Below, piece by piece: positions 44,154 to 52,012 of a DNA stretch of 64,000 nt. Origin of the DNA: Pedobacter paludis (GTDB lineage Bacteria; Bacteroidota; Bacteroidia; Sphingobacteriales; Sphingobacteriaceae); assembly GCF_003173575.1 (NCBI RefSeq), contig NZ_QGNY01000005.1, positions 124,001 to 188,000 on the forward strand, read 5' to 3'. The notes beneath the pieces were generated by a model. The model did no database searches. It saw only the letters and a list, made by a program, of their open reading frames with translations, and was not told the origin of the DNA. The stretch's first letter is position 1. Each line of letters opens with the position of its first letter. The position numbers and the translations under genes were made by a program.

Positions 44154-46559
44154 TTAATTCCTCAACGGTTTTCCTTTTGTAATAATCGATTGAATTCTTT
44201 CCAGCGATTTTCTTTCCCCTGCAAGCGATAGAAATGCTTCTCTTTCCAAATCCAATAGATATTGCTCGCTTACTTCTGTTGGAGACGATAAATCGCCACC
44301 GCACATTACGTATCCTAATTTTTCAGAGATTTTTTTATCGTGTTCAGAAATGAAATGACCCGCATACATGCTGTTAGCTCCCGCATAAACAATTCCTAAT
44401 CCTTGCTTGCCTAACACTTTAATATCAGTTCTTTGAACCGGCTTAGTATAACCTGCATCAGCCAATTCAATTGCTTTGGCTTTTGCATCGGCCAATAAGC
44501 GATTGAGGTTCATCGAAATTGAGAATTTGTCTTTTTGAAGATAACCCAACTCATACGCTTCGTAACCGGAAGTGGAAACTTTTGCCATTCCGATGGTTAA
44601 GAAACGGTCTTTCAAAGCATTTTGAACAATTTGGTCGTCTTTATATTCATCAGATGCTCGTAAAGCAAATTCCTTTGTTCCGCCACCACCCGGAATAACA
44701 CCAACACCAAACTCAACTAAACCCATATAGGTTTCTGCTGATAATTGAACATGATCGGCGTGTAAGCTGAATTCGCAGCCACCACCTAAAGTTAGATTAT
44801 GTGGCGCAACAACAACCGGAATTGAAGAATAGCGAATACGCATAGAAGTATTTTGGAACATGCGAATAGCCATATTCAATTCATCCCACTCCTGCTCTAC
44901 CGCCATCATAAAAATCATCCCTACGTTTGCACCTGCAGAGAAGTTAGCACCATCATTACCGATTACCAAACCACGGTAATCTTTCTCAGCCATATCAATA
45001 GCTTTATTAATTCCCGAGATTACATCGCCACCAATCGTATTCATTTTGGTATGGAACTCTACATTCAGAATACCATCGCCTAAATTGATAATCGAAACGC
45101 CTGAGTTTTTCCAAAGGGTTTTATTCTCTCTGATATTGTCTAAAATGATAAACTCATCCGTTCCCGGTAAGGCTTTGTATGATTTAGATGGAATGTCGTA
45201 ATACTTTTTAACGCCACCCTCTACTTTATAGAATGAAGTATTTCCGGCATTAAGCATTTCATGCACCCAAACCGCAGCTTTGTTTCCGTATTGCTCCATT
45301 CCCTCAATCGCTTCCTTCACGCCAACAGCATCCCAAAGTTCAAAGGGACCTAATTCCCAACCGAAACCTGCACGCATTGCATCATCAATACGGTATAATT
45401 CATCAGAAATTTCAGGAATCCGATCTGAAACGTATTCAAATAAACCAAAAGAAGAATGGCGGAATAATTCTCCTGCCTTATCTTTTCCTTTAGCAAAAAT
45501 CTTCATGCGTTCGCGAAGATTTTCAACCGGTTTGGTCATTTCTAAAGTGGCCGATTTAATTTTTTGCTGAGGCTTGTATTCTAAAGTTTTTAAATCAAGC
45601 GCAAGGATTTCTGTTTTTCCTTCGGCTGTCTTAGTTTTTTTATAGAAACCCTGTTTGGTTTTATCGCCAAGCCATTTGTTCTCTTCCATTTTTTGCACGT
45701 ATGCAGGAAGTTTAAACAGTTCGTGTGCTTTATCGTCTGGGCAATTATCATAAAGGCCTTTGGCCACTTTAATCATGGTATCTAAACCCACAACATCCGA
45801 CGTACGGAAAGTAGCCGATTTTGGTCTGCCTAAAGCCGGACCAGTAAATTTATCAACTTCCTCAACCGTTAAATCAAGCTTATCTACTAAATGCAACAAG
45901 GCCATGATTGAATAAACGCCCACACGGTTAGCAATAAAAGCTGGTGTATCCTTACATAAAACGGTGGTTTTACCTAAAAATTTATCGCCATAATGCATCA
46001 AGAAATCTACAATTTCTGGCTTGGTATGTGGCGTTGGAATAATTTCCAACAATTTTAAATAACGCGGGGGATTAAAAAAGTGCGTTCCGCAGAAATTTGC
46101 CTTAAAATCTTCACTTCTACCCTCAGCCATTAAATGAATCGGAATACCAGAAGTGTTTGAAGTAATTAAAGTTCCTGGCTTGCGGAATTGCTCCACCTGC
46201 TCAAAAACCTTTTTCTTAATGTCGAGATTTTCAACCACAACTTCTATCACCCAATCAAAACCGGCAATCTTTGACATGTCATCTTCGAAGTTTCCGGTTT
46301 TAATTTTATTCAATACTTTTTTAGAATAAACAGGCGATGGATTTGTTTTTACAGCAGTTTGCAAAGCTGTATTTACAATTCGATTTTTTACCGCGGGTTT
46401 ATCTAAAGTTAATCCTTTTGCTTGCTCTTCTGGTGTCAGGTCTTTTGGGGCGATATCTAAAAGCAAAACCTCTACACCAATATTGGCGAAGTGGCATGCA
46501 ATACGCGAACCCATAATTCCTGAACCTAAAACAGCAACTTTATTTATGCTTCTTTTCAT
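44154..46559 (-). CDS. fadN: 3-Hydroxyacyl-CoA dehydrogenase / enoyl-CoA hydratase fusion (FadN type)
   Basis: From the ATG at 46559 the protein has 801 residues. The NAD-binding dehydrogenase comes first (VAVLGSGIMGSRIACHF; SNTSGIPI; FCGTHFFNPPRYLKLLEII), and the enoyl-CoA hydratase (crotonase) domain comes last (about 500-720, GLVIGNDGANFSAGANVGM and LGGGCEFSLHADHV). This order is the reverse of E. coli FadB and matches B. subtilis FadN. It performs two steps of beta-oxidation. The marR stop is only one base before the start, so the two genes are tightly coupled. Confidence 0.93.
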   Translation of the reverse strand: MKRSINKVAVLGSGIMGSRIACHFANIGVEVLLLDIAPKDLTPEEQAKGLTLDKPAVKNRIVNTALQTAVKTNPSPVYSKKVLNKIKTGNFEDDMSKIAGFDWVIEVVVENLDIKKKVFEQVEQFRKPGTLITSNTSGIPIHLMAEGRSEDFKANFCGTHFFNPPRYLKLLEIIPTPHTKPEIVDFLMHYGDKFLGKTTVLCKDTPAFIANRVGVYSIMALLHLVDKLDLTVEEVDKFTGPALGRPKSATFRTSDVVGLDTMIKVAKGLYDNCPDDKAHELFKLPAYVQKMEENKWLGDKTKQGFYKKTKTAEGKTEILALDLKTLEYKPQQKIKSATLEMTKPVENLRERMKIFAKGKDKAGELFRHSSFGLFEYVSDRIPEISDELYRIDDAMRAGFGWELGPFELWDAVGVKEAIEGMEQYGNKAAVWVHEMLNAGNTSFYKVEGGVKKYYDIPSKSYKALPGTDEFIILDNIRENKTLWKNSGVSIINLGDGILNVEFHTKMNTIGGDVISGINKAIDMAEKDYRGLVIGNDGANFSAGANVGMIFMMAVEQEWDELNMAIRMFQNTSMRIRYSSIPVVVAPHNLTLGGGCEFSLHADHVQLSAETYMGLVEFGVGVIPGGGGTKEFALRASDEYKDDQIVQNALKDRFLTIGMAKVSTSGYEAYELGYLQKDKFSISMNLNRLLADAKAKAIELADAGYTKPVQRTDIKVLGKQGLGIVYAGANSMYAGHFISEHDKKISEKLGYVMCGGDLSSPTEVSEQYLLDLEREAFLSLAGERKSLERIQSIITKGKPLRN

Positions 46560-46560
46560 G

Positions 46561-46995
46561 TTAATCAACAGTATATGCTACAGTTATATCATTTAGTTTT
46601 ATCAATAGATTAATGAAAGTCTCTTTTTCCTTTTTAGAGAAATGCTCGTCGAGATATTCATTAAATTTTCGAACAACGCCTTTAGCCAAGTGTTTTTTTT
46701 CCTTTCCAAAATCAGTTAAGAAAACCTTTACCGAACGCTTGTCTCCAACAGAAGTTTCGCGGTAAATAAGATTAGCCTCTTCCATGTTGTTTAACATTCG
46801 AGATAAACTCGTTGCTTTTACACCAAGCAAGCCAGCTAAGTTTGAAACAGCAGTACCTTCATCATCGTTTATATTAATAAGCATGTAACCGATAGCTTGA
46901 GTTATCCCAAAGCTCGATGCCATTTGATTGTACTTATTAAACATATTTTGCCAGGCAAACTTTACATGGTAATCTAATGTTTGTTGTTGCTTCAT
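46561..46995 (-). CDS. MarR family transcriptional regulator
   Basis: I start at the ATG at 46995 (MKQQQTLDYHVKFAWQNMF), which gives 144 residues; ten extra codons upstream would overlap the promoter. The winged helix reads AVSNLAGLLGVKATSLSRML with the wing YRETSVGDKRSVKVFLTDFG. It heads the operon that holds fadN, fadA and fadE. MarR proteins usually repress their own operon and are released by a small ligand; an acyl-CoA or fatty acid is a reasonable guess. A palindrome over the promoter fits autoregulation. Confidence 0.92.
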   Translation of the reverse strand: MKQQQTLDYHVKFAWQNMFNKYNQMASSFGITQAIGYMLININDDEGTAVSNLAGLLGVKATSLSRMLNNMEEANLIYRETSVGDKRSVKVFLTDFGKEKKHLAKGVVRKFNEYLDEHFSKKEKETFINLLIKLNDITVAYTVD

Positions 46996-47011
46996 TTGGT
47001 TAATTTTATTA

Positions 47012-47056
47012 TGCTTGCATAACAAAGCTAATGAATGTATTTTGTTAATGCAAGCA
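47012..47056 (-). promoter_or_regulatory. Promoter and operator of the marR-fad operon
   Basis: On the minus strand TTG (47051-47053) and TAGCTTTG (47023-47030) lie 20 nt apart, a consensus-like promoter. Inverted arms TGCTTGCATAACAAA (47012-47026) and TTTGTTAATGCAAGCA (47041-47056), alike except for one inserted base, cover both promoter elements. Binding of the MarR protein would block RNA polymerase. Confidence 0.65.
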
Positions 47057-47062
47057 GAAATT

Positions 47063-47115
47063 AATTATTTTTTGTCACAAAAAAAGCGCCCTGATTTTCA
47101 TCAGGACGCTTAATA
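47063..47115 (-). terminator. Terminator, copy 1 of a 53-bp direct repeat
   Basis: The stem AAGCGCCCTGA/TCAGGACGCTT (47084-47094 and 47101-47111) carries one mismatch, and a T-run follows on the minus strand. The 53-bp sequence matches 48801-48853 at 52 positions. The one difference breaks a pair in this stem, so this copy looks like the derived one. Confidence 0.85.
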
Positions 47116-47127
47116 AACATTATAATT

Positions 47128-47664
47128 TTATCTTTCTTTATTTGTTGTACTAAAACGTAAATTGGTATAAATGAATTCGCTTTTTGTACCAGAATATTTA
47201 GTAATAAAAGTTAACTTTCCCTTGCGCCAATCATAAGTGTAAAGGAAATTAGTACTTGCATATTTCCCAAAGCCTAAGTAATTTTCTATTAGCTCATTGA
47301 AATTATTATTTTTTATAGTTATAGAAGTTCTTTGTCCATCCCTATTATAAAGGTAATAATTACCATTTTTTGGGGCTTTTATAATACTTACATTATATTC
47401 ATCATAACGTTCAAAATTGGGCTCCATATTTTGCTTTAGCCACTCATCTATTTCTTTTTTGCTTTTTTTATTATCAATATAGTTTTCTACAACTACACAG
47501 AGCTGTCTTTGCACTTTAATTTCATCGTTATTAGCACCTTGTAGCGTAGTGTCTGTTTCAGACATTATATCAACTTTTGTAAACTTTAAGGGTTTTACCT
47601 GTGAGTAACCGCTAAAGCATAATAACAAAAAAGCAACAAATATTAGCCATAATTTATATTTCAT
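47128..47664 (-). CDS. Secreted hypothetical protein
   Basis: The 178-residue protein has a signal peptide (to about residue 21, SGYSQ). The rest has no motif I recognise; it is polar with alternating aromatic residues in the second half (YYLYNRDGQRTSITI, FLYTYDWRKGKLTF) and may be a small beta-rich domain. It starts 4 nt after the stop of the broken lipoprotein gene, so the two form an operon that fills the segment between the 53-bp repeats. It could be a dedicated partner or immunity-type protein, but nothing in the sequence proves that. Confidence 0.65.
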   Translation of the reverse strand: MKYKLWLIFVAFLLLCFSGYSQVKPLKFTKVDIMSETDTTLQGANNDEIKVQRQLCVVVENYIDNKKSKKEIDEWLKQNMEPNFERYDEYNVSIIKAPKNGNYYLYNRDGQRTSITIKNNNFNELIENYLGFGKYASTNFLYTYDWRKGKLTFITKYSGTKSEFIYTNLRFSTTNKER

Positions 47665-47668
47665 ATAA

Positions 47669-48217
47669 TTAGTCTTTTGTTTGAATTGCTATCCTAAATT
47701 TTATTTTTGTACGAAAAGGTACATAACCATATCTATGTTGCAATAACCACCATGTTGCAAAACCACCATTATAATCTTGATAACTAACCGCATCATTTCT
47801 ATCTAAGCCAAAATGATCATATATAATTACTTCTAGGTAAGCATAGAATTTTTGATATGGGAAAGCTTTACGAGTAGAATAATGCAATAACTTTATTTCT
47901 GTTTTTTCAGTATCATTTATCAAAATTTGTGTTCCTGAAAACTTATCTCCTAATCTATTAAAAATTGGACGACTCTTAATTATAAAATCAGGTAATTGAT
48001 TAATATTATAATTTATCTTATTCAATTCTTCATCTAGTTGGTATGCATATTCTTCCAATATCCATTTCCTAAAAGTTGTACTTTTTTTAACCTCAGTATT
48101 TAATGTTTCATTTGAGTAAGTAGACGTGTTTGATTTATTATTTAAAAATGTATTTTGAAAACTCAAAGCGACTCCTTCTAGATTACCAGCAGAAAAGAAA
48201 GTGAGTAAATCTCTCAT
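47669..48217 (-). CDS. C-terminal fragment of the broken lipoprotein gene
   Basis: Taken alone this is a 182-residue frame beginning MRDLLTFFSAGNLEG. No signal peptide is present. The frame stays open for about 65 more codons upstream of this Met (including LNYENLTYGTDGNTNGIYF), which argues that the Met is internal and that the true gene starts at 48657. Gene callers would report it as a separate hypothetical protein. Confidence 0.5.
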   Translation of the reverse strand: MRDLLTFFSAGNLEGVALSFQNTFLNNKSNTSTYSNETLNTEVKKSTTFRKWILEEYAYQLDEELNKINYNINQLPDFIIKSRPIFNRLGDKFSGTQILINDTEKTEIKLLHYSTRKAFPYQKFYAYLEVIIYDHFGLDRNDAVSYQDYNGGFATWWLLQHRYGYVPFRTKIKFRIAIQTKD

Positions 48218-48393
48218 TCTCCCTATTAATTCAGATTTAGGGGCGTTTGCAAAATAAATTCCATTTGTATTTCCATCAGTTCCATAAGTTAAATTTTCAT
48301 AATTTAAACGCCCAATAGTTGATCCAATTGATTTATAATATGGGATAGAAAGCGAGCTATAAGGATCTACCGCGATCTCAAATCTAGAGTTTA

Positions 48394-48657
48394 TTATCTC
48401 ACTTGATGGGGAGTATTGTTATTATTATAAGGGTTGTAATCGAAAAAAGGTTTATCATCAAATACAAAAGAATTGCCCATTTGAAACTGGGCTAAATCAA
48501 GACCTTCTTTTACAAGCATATACTTGTCTTCTAATACAAGATCAGCCGTATCGGGCTTTTTAATATCATCAACTTTTATGATTTCCTTTTTACAGCTTAA
48601 AAAAAGCGATACTAAAATTAGGGCTAACGAAAATAATTTTGTTTTAATCTGTTCCAT
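48394..48657 (-). CDS. N-terminal lipoprotein fragment of the broken gene
   Basis: The 87-residue frame has a signal peptide and lipobox (LVSLFLSCKKE, Cys22), then an acidic stretch ending in an Asn-rich run (YNPYNNNNTPH). The sequence stops abruptly after a C-run, in keeping with a frameshift and not a natural end. Confidence 0.6.
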   Translation of the reverse strand: MEQIKTKLFSLALILVSLFLSCKKEIIKVDDIKKPDTADLVLEDKYMLVKEGLDLAQFQMGNSFVFDDKPFFDYNPYNNNNTPHQVR

Positions 48658-48800
48658 AGATATAATTGCTTTTTGTCTTAAATTATAACATGGGATGATT
48701 GTAACGAATATACTACTTATTACGTGATAACCAAAGACTTATTTAAAATACATTTTGTTTTAGGGGTATATGTATGATATTTTAAATTAGGATTGATTAA

Positions 48801-48853
48801 AATTATTTTTTGTCACAAAAAAAGCGTCCTGATTTTCATCAGGACGCTTAATA
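48801..48853 (-). terminator. Terminator of the OmpA-family gene, copy 2 of the 53-bp repeat
   Basis: AAGCGTCCTGA (48822-48832) and TCAGGACGCTT (48839-48849) form a perfect 11-bp stem with a 6-nt loop, followed on the minus strand by seven T. The whole 53-bp block recurs at 47063-47115. Confidence 0.9.
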
Positions 48854-48869
48854 TCAAGACTAGAATAAT

Positions 48870-50195
48870 CTAGTAAATTGTAAACTCTACACGACGGTTT
48901 TGTTGACGGCCAGCTGCAGTTTTGTTAGTTGCAATTGGTTGACCCATTCCATAACCAGTAGCTTCGATACGAGACGCATTTGCACCTTGAGAAACTAAAT
49001 AAGCTTTAACTGATTCTGCTCTATCTTTAGATAAACGCAAGTTTAATTCTTTTGAACCTGTATTATCTGTGTGTCCAGCTAATTTTAAGCTGAAGTTTTT
49101 CTCGATTAACAAAGCAGCAACTCTATTTAATGAAGCAAAAGATTTAGAACGGATGGTCGCTTTACCTAAATCGAATTCTAAGTTTTTAATTGCATCTTTA
49201 ACTACAGCACGGTCTGCTTCTGTTACGATAACTTTTTCAGTAATTTGAGGAGCTGGAACTTTTAATGGACAACCTGCACCATCAACAACTGTACCTGCTG
49301 GTGTACCTGGACATTTATCCAATTTATCAGCAACACCATCACCGTCAGCGTCAGCCAATAAGTTGTTTAAATCTGAACGTAATTTAGCATTTTCAGCTTT
49401 TTGAGCATCTAAATCTGATTTTAAAGCGTTAGCAGTGTTTTTTGCCGCTAAAGCCTCATCATAAGTTGCTGCAACCGGATTGTGGAAAGCCAACTGTTTT
49501 CCGCTTCCTAAAGCAAACTCCAAACCTGCATAAGCATAATTATATTTATCGTTCGATCCTCTGTAGTAACCATCTAAGTTATCTCCATCAACAAAGTTGA
49601 TAGTCCAACCTAAATCAAAGTTTACTGCATCAGAGATTTTGAATTTAGCACCAAGACCTACTGGAATAATTAATTCGCTAATGTTTTTACCACCAGCATA
49701 CGCAGTTGTACCTGTAGCCGTTGTAATGGTTGGTTTATAACCTGCTAAACCTGCACCTGCAGAAGCATAAAGTTGTAATGCATTTTCTTTTTTGAACATG
49801 TCTATGTTAAACATGTTAACAACAGCACTTAATGTTCCAGAATATTCCAATTGAGTATCAAAAGCTTTAACTGGCGAATTGTTTATAGCGCCACTTTCGA
49901 AAGCTTCTGTATTATCACCTTTCAATTTACCTCTAACTCCATCTAAACGTAAAGAGAAATAAGGGGTAAACTGTTTTTTGATATAAAAACCATAGCCTAA
50001 TCCAGATTTGTTATTGCTAAAGTCGTTTTTACCACCTAATGGAGAAAGTGGAGTAAGTACGCCTGCGTTAACACCAATAGACCATGTTCTTAAAGTAGTT
50101 GTACTTGTTGTTGCTGGCTCCTGAGCCTGCGCTACTGATCCAATAAATAAACCAGCTAATGCAACCGGTAATGCTTTGAATAATTTTGATTTCAT
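48870..50195 (-). CDS. OmpA-family outer membrane protein
   Basis: The 441-residue protein has a signal peptide (to about residue 24, AQAQE), an N-terminal eight-strand barrel (about 30-230), a short coiled linker, a thrombospondin type-3-like calcium-binding repeat (DADGDGVADKLDKCPGTPAG, near 283-302) and a C-terminal OmpA domain (about 325-441). The last carries the peptidoglycan-binding LAGHTDNTGSKELN and LSKDRAESVKAYL. It links the outer membrane to the cell wall and is likely abundant. TAATTTTG at 50249-50256 is a possible -7 element, and a strong terminator follows. Confidence 0.94.
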   Translation of the reverse strand: MKSKLFKALPVALAGLFIGSVAQAQEPATTSTTTLRTWSIGVNAGVLTPLSPLGGKNDFSNNKSGLGYGFYIKKQFTPYFSLRLDGVRGKLKGDNTEAFESGAINNSPVKAFDTQLEYSGTLSAVVNMFNIDMFKKENALQLYASAGAGLAGYKPTITTATGTTAYAGGKNISELIIPVGLGAKFKISDAVNFDLGWTINFVDGDNLDGYYRGSNDKYNYAYAGLEFALGSGKQLAFHNPVAATYDEALAAKNTANALKSDLDAQKAENAKLRSDLNNLLADADGDGVADKLDKCPGTPAGTVVDGAGCPLKVPAPQITEKVIVTEADRAVVKDAIKNLEFDLGKATIRSKSFASLNRVAALLIEKNFSLKLAGHTDNTGSKELNLRLSKDRAESVKAYLVSQGANASRIEATGYGMGQPIATNKTAAGRQQNRRVEFTIY

Positions 50196-50248
50196 AATTT
50201 CTTAAATAACGTAAGTAAGCGTTTGACCACACTATGCAATCGTCATAC

Positions 50249-50256
50249 CAAAATTA
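50249..50256 (-). promoter_or_regulatory. Possible -7 element for the OmpA-family gene
   Basis: TAATTTTG on the minus strand matches TAnnTTTG and lies about 54 nt before the start codon. The -33 region has no clear TTG, so the evidence is limited. Confidence 0.35.
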
Positions 50257-50290
50257 TGCAATGTCTAAAATACTTGTTAACTTTTTCACA

Positions 50291-52012
50291 TTAGTAACCA
50301 ATAGCTTTATCATCTCCACGTGGATCAGCCCCACCTTGGTAATAGCCCCATTTGGTTTTAAGAATTGCATCTACACGTCCAATTGGTCCGCGGGGACTTA
50401 TAATATATCCTTTAGATTTTAATTTCTGTGTAGTCAAACTGTCTAAAGCGTCTTTTTCTACATACACCTCATCTGGCAACCATTGGTGATGAAATTTCTT
50501 TGCGGCTACTGCAGATTGCATTGACATATCAAAATCGATTACATTGATTATCGTTTGAAAAACCGAAGTAATAATTGTTGAGCCACCTGGAGTACCCACG
50601 ACCATAAATAGTTTCCCATCCTTTTCCACAATACTCGGAGTCATTGAGCTAAGCATTCTTTTATTAGGTGCTATGGCATTTGCTTCACCACCCACTAAAC
50701 CGTACATATTTGGCGCACCTGGTTTAACAGAAAAATCATCCATTTCATTATTCAGTAAAAAGCCTGCACCCTTTACCGCAACTAATGATCCATAAGAACC
50801 ATTTAAAGTTGTAGTTATTGAAACAGCATTGCCTTCTCTATCTACTATAGAATAATGTGTGGTTTCTTCATGTTCTTTTCCCTTAACCTCTCCAGCTAAA
50901 ACAGCACTGCTGGGTGTTGCGGCTGCCCAATTAAAATTGGCCATTCTATTTTTATTATATTCGGGATTAGTAAGTTCCATTTGCGGAACTGCATAAAAAT
51001 CAGGATCGCCTAAATGTTTTGCCCGATCAGCATAAACTCTTCTTTCGGCTTCTACAATAACCTGAACAGTAGAATCTGCATTATGCCCCCACTTTTTTAA
51101 AGGATAAGGCTCTACAGACTGGAGCAATTGAACGAGTGCTATTCCTCCACTTGATGTTGGAGGCATCGTGATTATTTTATAACCTCTATAGTTCCCAGTA
51201 ATCGCCTTGCGCCAAACTGCGTGATAATTTTTTAAATCTTCTTTGGTAATCAATCCTTTGCCAAGTTGCATTTCCGCAACGATAGAATCTGCAACCGCTC
51301 CCTCATAAAACCCTGCCCTTCCTTTTTCCTGAATAAGCTTTAATGTATTTGCCAGTTCCTTTTGTACAAGTAAATCGTTTTCTTGCCAAGTACTTTCCAA
51401 GTTTACAAAAGCTGTTCCATTAGGATTAAACTGCATAAATTTATGGTGGAGACCGTTTAATTCGCCTGCTTGTCGCTTGGTAATTTTGAACCCATTTTGA
51501 GCAAGATCTATAGCAGGTTGCAAAACCTGAGCCCAAGAAAGCTTACCGTATTTTTTATGCGCTTCAACCATTCCATCAACCGAACCCGGAACACCAACGG
51601 CTAAATGTCCATACAAACTTTTATCAATTATTGGATTTCCTGCTGAATCTAGATACATATCCCGGCTTGCAGATTTAGCCGCTTTCTCTCTAAAATCTAA
51701 AGCATTAACTTCGCCATCGGCAGAACGATAAACCATAAAACCGCCACCGCCAATATTACCAGCATTAGGATAAACAACGGCAAGTGCAAATTGAACCGCT
51801 ACTGCGGCATCAATTGCATTACCACCCTTTTTTAATATTTCTATTCCAACTTCTGAGGCTTCTGGATGGGCAGATACCACCATTCCGTTTTTATATTCGC
51901 CGCTATTGTTTTTACCCAATTGGCCACTTGCACAACCTGATAATAAAGCTACCGTGACAAGGTAAGCTGATAATATTTTGTAACTAGTTTGGCGCTTTAT
52001 AGTTTTCTGCAT
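50291..52012 (-). CDS. ggt: Gamma-glutamyltranspeptidase
   Basis: The 573-residue protein carries a lipobox (LLSGCASG, Cys27), so it is an envelope lipoprotein. The large-subunit part has AHPEASEVG and GNAIDAAVAV, and the autoprocessing and catalytic Thr is Thr384 in EETTHYSIVDREGNAV; the small-subunit GTPGGSTIITSV follows. It hydrolyses glutathione and other gamma-glutamyl compounds, or transfers the glutamyl group. The start codon lies 29 nt inside the acyl-CoA ligase gene; there is no later Met that would keep the signal peptide, so the overlap is probably real. Confidence 0.94.
   Translation of the reverse strand: MQKTIKRQTSYKILSAYLVTVALLSGCASGQLGKNNSGEYKNGMVVSAHPEASEVGIEILKKGGNAIDAAVAVQFALAVVYPNAGNIGGGGFMVYRSADGEVNALDFREKAAKSASRDMYLDSAGNPIIDKSLYGHLAVGVPGSVDGMVEAHKKYGKLSWAQVLQPAIDLAQNGFKITKRQAGELNGLHHKFMQFNPNGTAFVNLESTWQENDLLVQKELANTLKLIQEKGRAGFYEGAVADSIVAEMQLGKGLITKEDLKNYHAVWRKAITGNYRGYKIITMPPTSSGGIALVQLLQSVEPYPLKKWGHNADSTVQVIVEAERRVYADRAKHLGDPDFYAVPQMELTNPEYNKNRMANFNWAAATPSSAVLAGEVKGKEHEETTHYSIVDREGNAVSITTTLNGSYGSLVAVKGAGFLLNNEMDDFSVKPGAPNMYGLVGGEANAIAPNKRMLSSMTPSIVEKDGKLFMVVGTPGGSTIITSVFQTIINVIDFDMSMQSAVAAKKFHHQWLPDEVYVEKDALDSLTTQKLKSKGYIISPRGPIGRVDAILKTKWGYYQGGADPRGDDKAIGY

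Larger units (their letters stand above)
47669..48657 (-). pseudogene. Lipoprotein gene broken by a -1 frameshift (DUF3289-like C-terminus?)
   Basis: An 87-residue frame (48657-48394) ends just past a CCCC run (48408-48411 on the minus strand). A second frame is open from about 48415 to the stop at 47669 but has no start until 48217. Adding one C joins them into a single 329-residue reading frame, with NTPPSSEIINSRFEI at the joint, and the total length then becomes an exact multiple of three. The product would be a lipoprotein (FLSCKKE). The end, with YDHFGLDRND and ATWWLLQHRYGYVPF, recalls the DUF3289 family, from memory only. A homopolymer sequencing error would look the same. Confidence 0.7.

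Noticed and set aside
48408..48411. Programmed -1 ribosomal frameshift at the C-run
   Set aside because: The sequence around CCCC does not form the usual slippery heptamer, and no strong structure was seen downstream. A base loss or sequencing error explains it more simply, though the option is not excluded.
47063..48853. Integrated element with att sites
   Set aside because: The 53-bp repeats are terminators and no integrase, recombinase or transposase lies between them.
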